Shown here one piece after another: positions 1 to 6,099 of a stretch of DNA of 6,770 bases. Made by a program: the position numbers and the translations under genes. The notes under the pieces are model-generated. The model made no database searches and was not told the DNA's origin. It saw only the letters and a program-made list of their open reading frames with translations. Location of the stretch: the NCBI GenBank assembly GCA_012519365.1, contig JAAYQH010000293.1, forward strand, positions 1 to 6,770, read 5' to 3'. How positions within the stretch are numbered: the stretch's first letter is position 1; each line of letters starts with the position of its first letter. This DNA is from Planctomycetota bacterium (GTDB lineage Bacteria > Planctomycetota > Phycisphaerae > Sedimentisphaerales > Anaerohalosphaeraceae).

Positions 1-1743
1 CGTCCTGAAGCCACCGACGCGCAAACCGAGTTTAAGGACTATCTGCGCCGCTATATCACGCAGGCCCGACGGCTCGGCGCAGTGCCGATCCTGGTCACAC
101 CGATGTATCGACGTCAATTTGATGAGGCCGGACGGATTCAGGATAATCTTCTGCCTTACGCCGAGGCAATGAAGGACGTTGCCCGGGAAACCGGCGTGCC
201 GTTGGTCGATTTGAACAGCGCCAGCGAAAACCTGTATCTTCAGTTGGGTCCCCAACGCGTCCAGGAATTGGCCAATTCCCCGTCGGATCAGACGCATTTT
301 AATCAAAAAGGGGCCCAAATGATGGCCGAGCTGGTGATGCAGCAATTACCAGCGGTGGAACCTTCGCTACAGCCGTATTTGAAAACCGAAGGTCAACCGG
401 CCGAGACGGTGTATTTACGGCCGCTGTCGCCTATTGATGCTCCCTTTGATATGCCGATTGTAAGCGTGCCGGTCTTTGCCCAACGTCAGTTCAACATTAA
501 AGATTTTGGCGCCCAGCCGGGGGGCAATGCCAAGTGCACTGAGGCCATTGCCTGGGCGATTGAGGCCTGCCATGCCGCCGGTGGGGGGCGGGTGGTGGTG
601 CCGGCCGGCACCTGGCTGACCGGTGCTGTGCATCTTAAGAGCAATGTGAATCTTTACGTTGCCGAAGGGGCCGAGTTGCGATTTTCCGACGACCCGGCCG
701 ATTATCTTCCTGCGGTACATACCACGTGGGAGGGCTTTGAGTGCTATAACTACTCGCCGTTGATTTATGCCTATCAATGTCAAAATGTCGCGATCAGCGG
801 CCCAGGGCGGCTTGTTTGTATTCAGGACGGATGGCGGCGCTGGATGGACAGGCCGCCGACACACATGCAGGGGCTCAAGGAGCTGTACGAAATGGCGGTC
901 AGCAATGTGCCGGTTGAGCAGCGGCATATGGAAGAACGCGGCATCAATCTGCGGCCCCAGTTTATTCAGCTCAACCGGTGTAAAAACGTCCTCATCGAGG
1001 ATGTGACTATTCGCAACAGCCCCTTTTGGACGATTCATCCGGTGCTTTGTGAGAATGTGGTAATCCGGCGCATCGATGTCTATTGTCGCGGGCACAATAC
1101 CGATGGTATAGACCCCGAATTCAGCAGAAATGTGTTAATCGAAGCGTGTCAGTTCGATCAGGGTGATGATCCGATTGTGATCAAAGCTGGCCGAAACCAC
1201 GACGCCTGGCGGATTGGCAAGAGCAGCGAAAACATTGTGATCCGGCACTGTACCGTGCTGTCGGGTCATAACCTGCTGGCCATCGGCAGCGAGATGTCCG
1301 GCGGCGTACGAAATGTGTATATGCACGATTGTGATTACCGACCGACCGAGGGGTTCGTGCGAAGCTGCGTGCTGATCAAGACCAATCATCGCCGCGGCGG
1401 TTTTGTCGAGAATATCTATGTTCAGAACATCCGCTTTGAAGGGGCCAAAGAAGTCAAGGCACTGCTGGAGATTGATACCGATGTCCTCTATCAATGGCGA
1501 GACCTGGTGCCGACATATGAAAGACGACTAACAAAGATCCGCAACATTCAGCTGAAGGGCATTGCTGTCAGCAAGGCCCAGTACGGCATCTGGATTCGCG
1601 GCGAACAGGAGCAACCCGTTCGCGATATTGTCCTTGAAAACGTGCTCGTCAGCGAAATTACAAAACAGGCCAGATTTATCCAAAACGCCGAAAATATTCA
1701 GGAAAAGAATGTCCGTTTCGGCAGCGAGATGGTGTCACCCTAA
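1..1743 (+). CDS. CE12-like acetylesterase / GH28 pectinase fusion (5' partial)
   Basis: The frame is open from base 1, so the start lies outside the window; 580 codons are visible, ending in TAA. Residues 1 to about 115 are the C-terminal half of an SGNH hydrolase of the rhamnogalacturonan acetylesterase type (CE12). The visible motifs are VTPMYRRQFDEAG and the last catalytic block SDQTHF, with Asp96 and His99 as the expected catalytic dyad; the nucleophile block (GDS) would lie upstream. After a linker, a GH28 right-handed beta-helix starts at about residue 164 (FNIKDFGAQPGG). It keeps the three GH28 aspartates: NTDG (Asp368) and GDD (Asp389, Asp390), plus GH at 422-423. The usual R-I-K substrate motif reads L-I-K at 458-460. 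The GSEMSGGVRNV segment is typical of exo-acting bacterial polygalacturonases. The likely role is deacetylation and hydrolysis of pectin or rhamnogalacturonan outside the cytoplasm. The family calls are firm; the exact substrate is not. The neighbouring gene converges from the other strand. Confidence 0.9.
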   Translation, partial: RPEATDAQTEFKDYLRRYITQARRLGAVPILVTPMYRRQFDEAGRIQDNLLPYAEAMKDVARETGVPLVDLNSASENLYLQLGPQRVQELANSPSDQTHFNQKGAQMMAELVMQQLPAVEPSLQPYLKTEGQPAETVYLRPLSPIDAPFDMPIVSVPVFAQRQFNIKDFGAQPGGNAKCTEAIAWAIEACHAAGGGRVVVPAGTWLTGAVHLKSNVNLYVAEGAELRFSDDPADYLPAVHTTWEGFECYNYSPLIYAYQCQNVAISGPGRLVCIQDGWRRWMDRPPTHMQGLKELYEMAVSNVPVEQRHMEERGINLRPQFIQLNRCKNVLIEDVTIRNSPFWTIHPVLCENVVIRRIDVYCRGHNTDGIDPEFSRNVLIEACQFDQGDDPIVIKAGRNHDAWRIGKSSENIVIRHCTVLSGHNLLAIGSEMSGGVRNVYMHDCDYRPTEGFVRSCVLIKTNHRRGGFVENIYVQNIRFEGAKEVKALLEIDTDVLYQWRDLVPTYERRLTKIRNIQLKGIAVSKAQYGIWIRGEQEQPVRDIVLENVLVSEITKQARFIQNAENIQEKNVRFGSEMVSP

Positions 1744-1878
1744 AATGCGAGAGAAGGGTTTTCACGACTGTTGGAAGTCAAAATGTCGCAGCACTGCATT
1801 GTCCTGTCTCCCTTCAATCGCAGCCGGAGCTGCTGCAGAGGACAATCGCCACGGGAAGTTTGCCTCCCCGGTCCTGTG
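1744..1878. other. Convergent intergenic gap, no clear terminator
   Basis: These 135 nt lie between two converging genes, where a bidirectional terminator would be expected. The only compact hairpin seen is GCAGC-CGGA-GCTGC at 1820-1833, and it has no T tract on either side. GTCCTGT occurs twice, at 1801 and 1871. No reading frame with a ribosome binding site was seen. Confidence 0.4.
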
Positions 1879-2394
1879 TTATGTGGGGTTAGGGTCGGTG
1901 CTTAATAAAGCCGGCGGGGCGACCGAGCGGATGGATTCGATTAGTTTGTCCGGATATTGCGAACCGACCAGGAACCGCTTTCCGTTTTTCAGTTCAAGTT
2001 GAAGGCCTTGATTGCCGCGAAGGTTGTAGGCGGTTCCGGATTTGCCCCAGCGAATCCCCCAGCCGCCGTACTCGATGATGGGACTATAGGTTCGGGGGTA
2101 CAGACGGGCGATTTCGGACCAATCAAATCGCTTTGAAGGGAAACCCAGCGGACCGAAGAAGACGCAAATTCCATCGGGGTGAATTTCAGTGACGAGTTTC
2201 AGCGCCAGCGCCAGCGTTCCGTCGATCAGGGTCATCACCGCCCAAATGAGCCACAGCGGGAGAATCCATTTTGGATTGATCGCCTCGAGGGCCTGAAGGG
2301 TCACGATCCCCGCCGCAAATATCACACAGCCGGCCGCCACGACGGCACGCAGCAGGGCGGGCAGGGGTTGTTTTTCAGTCATCAAGGGCAGCAT
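1879..2394 (-). CDS. Small two-TM membrane protein with PH-like C-terminal domain
   Basis: A 171-residue protein of unknown function. Two hydrophobic segments (about residues 12-34 and 44-66) form a membrane hairpin. A soluble domain follows (about 70-158) with alternating short strands typical of bacterial PH-like domains, including IHPDGICVFFGPLGFPSKRF, then YGGWGIRWGKSGTAYNLRG, LELKNGKRFLVGSQ and a final helix PDKLIESI. The GWGIR/AYN.(R/S)GN.G/G(S/T)Q.P layout matches small uncharacterised membrane proteins; DUF6141 is my recollection of the family number and is unverified. The start is the ATG at 2394: GGAG (2406-2403) lies 8 nt upstream, while the in-frame ATG four codons later has none. 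It begins 41 nt after the sulfatase stop on the same strand, so the two are probably cotranscribed. A catalytic role is unlikely because no catalytic motif is visible. Confidence 0.85.
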   Translation of the reverse strand: MLPLMTEKQPLPALLRAVVAAGCVIFAAGIVTLQALEAINPKWILPLWLIWAVMTLIDGTLALALKLVTEIHPDGICVFFGPLGFPSKRFDWSEIARLYPRTYSPIIEYGGWGIRWGKSGTAYNLRGNQGLQLELKNGKRFLVGSQYPDKLIESIRSVAPPALLSTDPNPT

Positions 2395-2435
2395 TGCTTG
2401 TGCTCCGACGGGCTATACGATTAAAACAGCGGACC

Positions 2436-4004
2436 CTATCCGGCTGAAGGATAAGGCACCGGCTGTCCGTTTGATTTATACGTCGGCATCCGTGCCTCGA
2501 CGCTGAGCAGGTGCTGCCTAAGCAGTTTTTTCAACGCGTTGGTTTGAGCGGGATACCGCTCAGAGACATCGTCTTGCTCGCCAATGTCGTTTTTCAAATC
2601 ATAAAGAACGATCTTGCTGTCTTCATGCCAGTAGATCAACTTCCAATGGCCCTTGATAACCGTTGAGTAGGGTTTGCCGACATGATAATGCGGCTGGTGA
2701 AAAAAGATCGGGCGATTGTTGTCAAAGTGTCCATTGTTGGTTAATAACGGGGTTAAATCTTTTCCGTCCACCATGTCTTGGTATGCAGCGGGAATTTCCA
2801 CGCCCGCCATGGCCAGCATGGTCGGGTAGAAATCTTCGGCGATGACATTGACCGAGCAGGTTGTCCCGGCGGCAGCGTTTTGGGGCCATTTGACGATCAT
2901 GGGGACGCGAATGCCGCCTTCGTATCCGGTTCCTTTGCCGCCGCGAAGTGGGTAGTTTTCGGGAACAACCCCGGCCAAAGCGCCGTTATCGGAGTAAAAA
3001 ATAATAATCGTATTGTCAGCAACACCCAATGCGTCCAGTCGCCGAAGAAGATCTCCCAAACTCTTGTCCATTCCTTCAATCATTGTCGCGTATTGCAGCT
3101 CATTGCCGGACAGATCGGGATAGTTGTCTTCAAATCGTTCGTCAAGCCGCAGCGGCACATGCACCGCATAATGCGACAGATGCAGAAAGAAGGGCTGTTT
3201 TTTTCTGATGGCATCATCCATTAATTTGAACGCTTCAATCGTCAGCGCTTCTGTCAAAAAGATATCCATTCCATGATAGTGTTCCAGATCCGGCATACCC
3301 CAGGGATAGGTGTGCTGCGCATACGTATTGCCGAAATTCTGCCGCCCCAAAAAACAACCCGGGCCGCCGGAGCCGAACCCGGCTACATTATCGTCAAATC
3401 CGATGGATGTGGGGCATTCGCCGGGCGAATAATTGGTTCCCAGATGGGCTTTTCCGATATGAATGGTTCGGTAGCCGGCCTCTGACAGCAGCGCCGGCAG
3501 GGTTTCGGCCTCAAGAGAATGATTCAAATGCGTCCCTTTGGGCTGAAGGGCATTATAGTTCCAGTCGTTCGGTGCATTGAGTACAGGGCCGTGGCCGCCG
3601 GTAATCTGGTCTAAATCGCGCGTCCAGTAGGTTACCCGATGACGAGCGGCGTTCTGACCGGTCATAATGCTGATTCGGGTTGGCGAGCAAATGGCCGAGG
3701 CGTAAGCGTGGGTGAACTTGACCCCTTCGCCGGCCAGCTTTTCCATATTCGGCGTCCGATAGCGTTTATTCAGCGTGGTTGCCTTGTCCCAAAACGGCAC
3801 CGACGTATCCTGCCAGCCCAGGTCATCGACAAAGAAGAAAACGATGTTCGGGCGGGTGTCTTTGGCTGACGCATCGGTCGATAAACCAGAGGCATACGTC
3901 TTAGTGGAACGCCCGGGCGAGATGGCCCAAAGTCCCGCTAAAGCGGCGGTTGATTGCAGAAAATTGCGACGGGTTAAGTTTGTTTTTTGGGATGGATTTG
4001 TCAT
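2436..4004 (-). CDS. Tat-exported family S1 (formylglycine) sulfatase
   Basis: Hydrolyses sulfate esters, probably on a polysaccharide or oligosaccharide outside the cytoplasm. Numbering is from the ATG at 4004 (522 residues). A Tat signal TRRNFLQ (11-17) precedes a hydrophobic stretch. The sulfatase fold starts at RPNIVFFFVDDLGW with metal ligands Asp60 and Asp61. The formylglycine motif CSPTR (106-110) carries the Cys to be converted. Other active-site residues are in place: GKAH (Lys185, His187), AVHVPL (His282), SDN (Asp339, Asn340) and GGKGTGYEGG (Lys357). The length is normal for the family. An in-frame GTG at 4034 would add 10 residues but has no ribosome binding site and places charged residues before the Tat motif, so the ATG was chosen; its own Shine-Dalgarno (AAAAGA) is weak. 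Tat export implies maturation in the cytoplasm; the maturase is not in the window. Substrate unknown. A small membrane protein gene follows 41 nt downstream. Confidence 0.95.
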   Translation of the reverse strand: MTNPSQKTNLTRRNFLQSTAALAGLWAISPGRSTKTYASGLSTDASAKDTRPNIVFFFVDDLGWQDTSVPFWDKATTLNKRYRTPNMEKLAGEGVKFTHAYASAICSPTRISIMTGQNAARHRVTYWTRDLDQITGGHGPVLNAPNDWNYNALQPKGTHLNHSLEAETLPALLSEAGYRTIHIGKAHLGTNYSPGECPTSIGFDDNVAGFGSGGPGCFLGRQNFGNTYAQHTYPWGMPDLEHYHGMDIFLTEALTIEAFKLMDDAIRKKQPFFLHLSHYAVHVPLRLDERFEDNYPDLSGNELQYATMIEGMDKSLGDLLRRLDALGVADNTIIIFYSDNGALAGVVPENYPLRGGKGTGYEGGIRVPMIVKWPQNAAAGTTCSVNVIAEDFYPTMLAMAGVEIPAAYQDMVDGKDLTPLLTNNGHFDNNRPIFFHQPHYHVGKPYSTVIKGHWKLIYWHEDSKIVLYDLKNDIGEQDDVSERYPAQTNALKKLLRQHLLSVEARMPTYKSNGQPVPYPSAG

Positions 4005-4136
4005 TTGTCTTTTTCGCAAAAATACAGCGGACACCGCATCAATGGGGGATGCTGGTGAAGTGCGCTTGTGTTTTTCTTTTTTTTCAGGACTCAGACAGCC
4101 GAGAATATGGACTTGGCTGTTAAGTGATCCATTTAA
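4005..4136. other. Gap between tRNA-Arg and sulfatase
   Basis: Both flanking genes are transcribed on minus. It holds a T-rich run on plus (TTTTTCTTTTTTTT, 4071-4084), an inverted repeat ACAGCC/GGCTGT with a 14-nt loop (4095-4120), and a 5-bp stem GCATC/GATGC (4036-4052) just before the sulfatase start. I see no good -35/-10 pair for the sulfatase, so it may be read from the tRNA promoter or from an alternative sigma factor promoter. Confidence 0.4.
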
Positions 4137-4209
<73 letters not shown>

Positions 4210-4223
4210 TGACTAAAGTAAAC

Positions 4224-4252
4224 ATTATAGGTTTGTGTGTCTGTTTTGTCAA
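4224..4252 (-). promoter_or_regulatory. sigma70 promoter of tRNA-Arg
   Basis: On the minus strand TTGACA (4252-4247) and TATAAT (4229-4224) are separated by exactly 17 nt, a perfect consensus. The -10 box ends 14 nt before the tRNA 5' end, so transcription should start about 7 nt upstream of the mature tRNA. The sequence just upstream of the -35 (4256-4280) is A/T-rich and might act as an UP element. This promoter shows that the host reads standard sigma70 boxes. Confidence 0.87.
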
Positions 4253-4400
4253 CCGCACCTTCTAAATTCATTTTCATGACGAGGATCAGAATCACTTGCC
4301 GCACCTGACAATGTGAATCCATTTTGCAGCGGCTTTCCTGTTTTTGCTTTTGTGAGAGATGCGGATGGACCCATACGGGGCGAATACCCTATGTTGCCTG

Positions 4401-4430
4401 TTGACGCCGAGGGGCGGGGATGTGTATAAT
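4401..4430 (+). promoter_or_regulatory. sigma70 promoter of MFS transporter gene
   Basis: TTGACG (4401-4406) and TATAAT (4425-4430) are 18 nt apart. The predicted start of transcription is near 4437, giving a leader of about 135 nt before the GTG at 4573. GTTGCCT (4393-4399) lies directly upstream of the -35. The same boxes with the same spacing recur before the glycosidase gene at 5862-5891. Confidence 0.68.
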
Positions 4431-4498
4431 GGATATTTATATTCCGATAATTTCTCATCACAACAGGCGACATAATAGGTCGTATTTCGGGGTCGTTC
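4401..4498 (+). repeat. Promoter-leader module, copy 1
   Basis: Aligned without gaps to 5862-5959. Hand count of identity: 23/32 through the promoter boxes (4401-4432), 2/9 over 4433-4441, 33/42 over the core 4442-4483, and 8/15 over 4484-4498. The core starts TTCCG and contains CATCACAA and AGGTCGT. GGTCGT occurs twice, 13 nt apart (4478 and 4491). No terminal inverted repeats or target duplications were seen, so it does not look like a small transposable element. It could be a shared operator at about +5 to +47 or an RNA leader. Confidence 0.65.
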
Positions 4499-4504
4499 TT
4501 TCGG

Positions 4505-4522
4505 TTGGCGGTGGATTGCCAA
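4505..4522 (+). promoter_or_regulatory. Leader hairpin beside Shine-Dalgarno
   Basis: TTGGC (4505-4509) pairs perfectly with GCCAA (4518-4522) around an 8-nt loop. The 3' arm ends directly against GAGG (4523-4526), the Shine-Dalgarno site of the short upstream frame. A hairpin here could affect ribosome access, but a 5-bp stem is weak evidence. Confidence 0.3.
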
Positions 4523-4533
4523 GAGGATTCAGG

Positions 4534-4572
4534 ATGCCGCTCGCCTCGCTTTTTATGGGAGATGCCATTTAA
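4534..4572 (+). CDS. Possible 12-codon leader peptide upstream of MFS gene
   Basis: The ATG at 4534 has a good Shine-Dalgarno site (AGAGGA, 4522-4527) with 7 nt between GAGG and the ATG. It encodes MPLASLFMGDAI and stops at TAA (4570-4572), the codon directly before the transporter GTG start and in the same frame. Ribosomes ending here would sit on the next start, so translational coupling is plausible. No run of one amino acid suggests attenuation. Alternatively the ATG is an ancestral start cut off by a nonsense codon. Too short to show coding bias. Confidence 0.33.
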   Translation: MPLASLFMGDAI

Positions 4573-5805
4573 GTGAATGCAGGGGAATCAGAGCCGGGGA
4601 TGAGGCCGCGCGTGTCGCTCAAACAAATGCCGGTCAGCATTTGGGTGCTGGGGATGGTGAGCATGTTTATGGACATCTCATCGGAGATGATTCACAGCCT
4701 GCTTCCCATGTTTTTGGTGAACGTCTTGGGCGCTGGGGCGTTGCTTGTTGGCCTGATCGAGGGGCTGGCCGAGTCCACGGCCCTTGTCGTCAAAGTGTTC
4801 TCCGGTACCCTAAGCGATTATTTGGGGAAGCGAAAGACACTGGCGGTCTTGGGCTATTTCCTAAGCGCGATGACCAAGCCCTTGTTTGCCATTGCGCCGA
4901 CCGTGGGACTGGTCTTTACGGCGCGGCTGCTGGATCGGATAGGAAAAGGCGTGCGGGATGCTCCGCGCGATGCGCTCGTGGCCGACCTTGCTCCCGTTGA
5001 GATACGCGGCGCTGCTTTTGGGCTGCGTCAGTCTCTCGACACTGTCGGTGCGCTGCTGGGTCCCCTGCTGGCGGTTAACCTGATGTTGCTGTGGGCCAAT
5101 GATTTCCGCGCTGTGTTTTGGGTGGCGTTTGTCCCCGGCTTGATCGCGGTGTCTCTGCTGGTGTTTGGCGTACGTGAACCACAGCGTCCGGTTGGTGCAC
5201 CCCACACCAATCCGATTCGTCGTGAAAACCTCAAACGTCTAAGCGGTGCTTACTGGTGGGTGGTTGGCATCGGTGCGGTATTTGCTTTAGCCCGATTCAG
5301 TGAAGCATTTCTGGTGCTCCGCGCTCAACAGGGAGGGATTCCGATTGCCTACGTTCCGTTGGTGATGGCGGGCATGAATCTGGTCTATTCGGGATCGGCC
5401 TATCCTTTTGGCCGACTGTCGGATCAAATGAGCCCCGGCACGCTGCTGGGGCTGGGTTTGATGGTCTTGATCGCATCCGATTTGGTGTTGGCTTCAGGGG
5501 ACCATTTGGCGGCGGTGGCTGTCGGCGTGTTTTTGTGGGGGCTTCACATGGGCATGACCCAGGGATTACTTGCGAAAATGGTTGCCGATACAGTCCCGAC
5601 TGATCTGCGCGGCACGGCCTACGGCTTCTTTAATTTGGTCAGCGGTTTGGCCATGTTGGCCGCCAGCGCCGCAGCCGGTCTGCTGTGGGATCACTTCGGC
5701 CCCTCGTTGACCTTTTACGGCGGGGCAATCTTTGCGATGCTGGCGTTGATAGGGGTTGTCCTCAAAGCATGGCGACAGCGGCGCCTCTTTGCGGTGCCTC
5801 GATGA
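4573..5805 (+). CDS. MFS transporter, 12-TM type
   Basis: A 410-residue inner-membrane protein of the major facilitator superfamily, hydrophobic almost throughout and of usual length for 12 helices. MFS motif A is clear after helix 2 as SGTLSDYLGKRK (77-88: Gly78, Asp82, Gly85, Lys86, Arg87), and its weaker counterpart in the C half is PFGRLSDQ (278-285). The segment DRIGKGVRDAPRDALVADLA (121-140), then RGAAFGLRQSLDTVGA, marks a subgroup I recall as MJ1317-like (unverified). DLRGTAYGFFN (344-354) mirrors it in the C half. The substrate is unknown; relatives are annotated only as MFS permeases. The GTG at 4573 was chosen as start with GGGAG 11 nt upstream; the ATG at 4600 is possible but has no better site. 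It ends TGA followed at once by TAA. It is preceded by its own promoter, a conserved leader module and a short leader frame. Confidence 0.92.
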   Translation: MNAGESEPGMRPRVSLKQMPVSIWVLGMVSMFMDISSEMIHSLLPMFLVNVLGAGALLVGLIEGLAESTALVVKVFSGTLSDYLGKRKTLAVLGYFLSAMTKPLFAIAPTVGLVFTARLLDRIGKGVRDAPRDALVADLAPVEIRGAAFGLRQSLDTVGALLGPLLAVNLMLLWANDFRAVFWVAFVPGLIAVSLLVFGVREPQRPVGAPHTNPIRRENLKRLSGAYWWVVGIGAVFALARFSEAFLVLRAQQGGIPIAYVPLVMAGMNLVYSGSAYPFGRLSDQMSPGTLLGLGLMVLIASDLVLASGDHLAAVAVGVFLWGLHMGMTQGLLAKMVADTVPTDLRGTAYGFFNLVSGLAMLAASAAAGLLWDHFGPSLTFYGGAIFAMLALIGVVLKAWRQRRLFAVPR

Positions 5806-5861
5806 TAATGTCGCGATGAAGGGATTGAGAAAGTCAGGAGGAGGTTGCCTTTTGCCGGCGG

Positions 5862-5891
5862 TTGACCTCGGCGGGAATGAATTTGTATAAT
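5862..5891 (+). promoter_or_regulatory. sigma70 promoter of glycosidase gene
   Basis: TTGACC (5862-5867) and TATAAT (5886-5891) are 18 nt apart, the same spacing as in the transporter promoter. The predicted transcription start is near 5898, giving a leader of about 200 nt before the ATG at 6100. GTTGCCT (5844-5850) recurs upstream of the -35, 11 nt further away than in the other copy. Confidence 0.68.
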
Positions 5892-5959
5892 GGTCAGCGG
5901 TGTTCCGGCAATTTCGCATCACAATAAGAGGCATAGCAGGTCGTGATTGCAGGTCAATC
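5862..5959 (+). repeat. Promoter-leader module, copy 2
   Basis: Gap-free counterpart of 4401-4498, 66 of 98 bases identical by hand count. The core 5903-5944 starts TTCCGGCAATTTCGCATCAC. AGGTC occurs twice, 13 nt apart (5938 and 5951). In this copy CCGGCAAT (5905-5912) can pair with ATTGCAGG (5946-5953), seven pairs with one G-A mismatch, closing a stem round the conserved core. The matching pairing in copy 1 is CCGA with TCGG in a shifted register, so the fold is only suggested. Confidence 0.65.
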
Positions 5960-6047
5960 CTTCGATCGACTGCGGCCGGTGGTCTTGACGACGACGTATC
6001 ATTGAAACAAAAAGATGAAACGTCAATGGCATCCTCAGGTTTTTGGC

Positions 6048-6076
6048 TTGAGGGTATTGCAGGGGATTATTATATA
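6048..6076 (+). promoter_or_regulatory. Possible second, weak promoter of glycosidase gene
   Basis: TTGAGG (6048-6053), 17 nt, then TATATA (6071-6076). Transcription would start near 6083, leaving a leader of under 20 nt that still includes the Shine-Dalgarno site. Each box deviates from consensus, so this could be chance. Confidence 0.2.
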
Positions 6077-6099
6077 GGGTTTGACAGGAGACGGATAAG

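Larger units (their letters stand above)
4211..4572. other. Divergent intergenic region, tRNA-Arg / MFS transporter
   Basis: These 362 nt carry the tRNA promoter (minus) and the transporter promoter, conserved leader block, hairpin and short upstream reading frame (plus), each listed separately. Between the two promoters (4253-4392) I see no convincing gene. CCGCACCT occurs twice as a direct repeat (4253-4260 and 4299-4306). The minus-strand frames through this stretch lack ribosome binding sites. Confidence 0.6.
5806..6099. other. Intergenic region, MFS / glycosidase
   Basis: These 294 nt hold the second copy of the promoter-leader module (5862-5959), then a stretch with a palindrome TCGATCGA (5963-5970) and an inverted repeat CATTGA/TCAATG with a 17-nt loop (6000-6028). 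No terminator with a T tract was seen after the transporter. AGGAGGAGG at about 5836-5844 resembles a Shine-Dalgarno site but has no good start codon behind it. Confidence 0.5.

Noticed and set aside
415..1095. Long minus-strand frame inside the GH28 gene, and a similar one at 6070-6735
   Set aside because: Antisense shadows of well-supported enzymes; rich in Pro, Arg and His as expected for reverse frames of GC-rich genes.
1820..1833. GCAGC-CGGA-GCTGC hairpin as terminator between convergent genes
   Set aside because: No T tract on either strand and only five pairs.
1562..2002. Plus-strand 146-codon frame across the GH28 gene end
   Set aside because: Overlaps the GH28 3' end in another frame and the membrane protein gene on the opposite strand; composition is not protein-like.
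4095..4120. Inverted repeat ACAGCC/GGCTGT downstream of the tRNA as a terminator
   Set aside because: 6-bp stem with a 14-nt loop, followed on the transcribed strand by A residues rather than U. The T run lies on the opposite strand with no stem directly before it.
4401..4428. Short frames ending in the TAA of TATAAT: MLPVDAEGRGCV in copy 1 and LPAVDLGGNEFV in copy 2
   Set aside because: They overlap both promoter boxes. The shared stop and VD are dictated by TATAAT and GTTGAC; only copy 2 has a Shine-Dalgarno-like site and it would need a TTG start.
4249..4522. Two minus-strand frames (74 and 76 codons) opposite the MFS leader
   Set aside because: No ribosome binding site and overlap in two frames. 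The similarity of one to a frame starting at 5934 is explained by the DNA repeat being colinear in both places.
5566..5934. Minus-strand 122-codon frame over the transporter end and leader
   Set aside because: Mostly antisense to the MFS gene, low complexity in composition, no ribosome binding site. Its first residues only echo the repeated module.
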